From an uncultured Clostridia bacterium (GTDB lineage Bacteria > Bacillota > Clostridia > TANB77 > CAG-508): a stretch of 5,411 nt of DNA. The stretch lies in the NCBI GenBank assembly GCA_934180065.1, contig CAKPRA010000071.1, forward strand, positions 1-5,411. Direction: 5' to 3'. Positions 5,350 through 5,411 of this stretch are shown here, piece by piece (positions within the stretch are counted from its first letter, which is position 1; the number at the start of each line of letters is the position of its first letter). A program made the position numbers and the translations under genes. The notes under the pieces were generated by a model. It did no database searches, was not told where the DNA came from, and saw only the letters and a list, made by a program, of their open reading frames with translations.

Positions 5350-5411
5350 ATGTGGATATATATATTAAAAAAAGTGACGCGCAGCTTGGGAGCTTTTAGA
5401 AAACATCTTAA
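5350..5411 (+). CDS. Possible start of a gene cut by the right edge
   Basis: From ATG at 5350 an open frame reads MWIYILKKVTRSLGAFRKHL and leaves the window without a stop. It has the look of a short basic amphipathic N-terminus. Support is weak: the nearest purine-rich sequence (AGGA, 5345-5348) is only 1 nt from the ATG, later in-frame GTG (5374) and TTG (5386) codons have no ribosome site, and only 20 codons can be read. I do not recognise the protein. The segment could equally be the start of a structured RNA, or an end of a gene on the other strand. Confidence 0.25.
   Translation, partial: MWIYILKKVTRSLGAFRKHL

Larger units (their letters stand above)
5076..5411. other. AT-rich intergenic region with promoter, inverted repeat and GC-rich edge
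   Basis: Apart from the edge frame at 5350, no gene can be supported here. The stretch holds the synthetase ribosome site and extended -10 box, then about 150 bases of nearly pure A/T. Within that, TTTCTAT (5204-5210) and ATAGAAA (5220-5226) form a 7-bp inverted repeat around a TA-rich centre, with no nearby run that would make it a convincing terminator. The imperfect palindrome at 5261-5274 and the GC-rich patch at 5374-5393 stand out. A plus-strand TATAAT lies at 5311-5316 with only a weak -35 (TTTATT, 5288-5293). It could drive a rightward transcript that leaves the window. Confidence 0.6.

Noticed and set aside
1..5411. CRISPR array, insertion sequence ends, toxin-antitoxin pair or defence gene cluster
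   Set aside because: No regularly spaced repeats, no transposase, no terminal inverted repeats and no toxin or nuclease pairing were seen beyond the single RusA gene.

Overview
The window is about three-quarters A+T, with A/T-ending codons and strong AGGAGG-type ribosome binding sites. Its gene families are YebC, YtaF, RusA, RdgB and an acyl-CoA synthetase. Together these point to a low-GC Firmicute, most likely a Clostridium-like anaerobe. YtaF is annotated as a sporulation membrane protein in Bacillus, which fits a spore-forming lineage but does not prove one. No species is claimed.

Layout, left to right. Positions 1-67 (minus strand) look like the first 67 nucleotides of a group II intron that runs off the left edge. 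It starts right behind the Rho-independent terminator (68-102) of a yebC-family gene (131-856, minus), the insertion habit of bacterial group IIC introns. Next is a short unrecognised membrane-protein gene (969-1280, minus, TTG start). A 219-bp divergent gap follows, holding a perfect tandem 10-bp repeat that supplies a -35-like box. The only clear plus-strand gene is next: ytaF (1500-2165), a MntP-like six-helix membrane protein. A bidirectional hairpin (2190-2223) separates it from a minus-strand block read from right to left: acyl-CoA synthetase (5075-3339), RdgB/HAM1-type nucleotide-sanitising pyrophosphatase (3268-2681) and RusA-type Holliday junction resolvase (2656-2246). The last 336 bases are very AT-rich. 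They hold a promoter for the synthetase, a possible operator, and an abrupt GC-rich patch at the right edge that may begin another gene or RNA.

How the genes relate. rdgB and rusA are 24 bp apart and probably form one transcription unit, driven by a well-formed promoter that overlaps the last codons of the synthetase gene. One removes non-canonical nucleotides before they reach DNA; the other cuts four-way DNA junctions. Both could serve genome maintenance, but RusA is commonly phage-derived and no other phage gene is seen here. The acyl-CoA synthetase stands alone with its own promoter, though no terminator separates it from rdgB. I see mostly housekeeping genes. The most notable items are the intron junction, the chromosomal RusA, the EF-hand-like loop in YtaF, and the right-edge patch. 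I found no convincing new multi-gene system.
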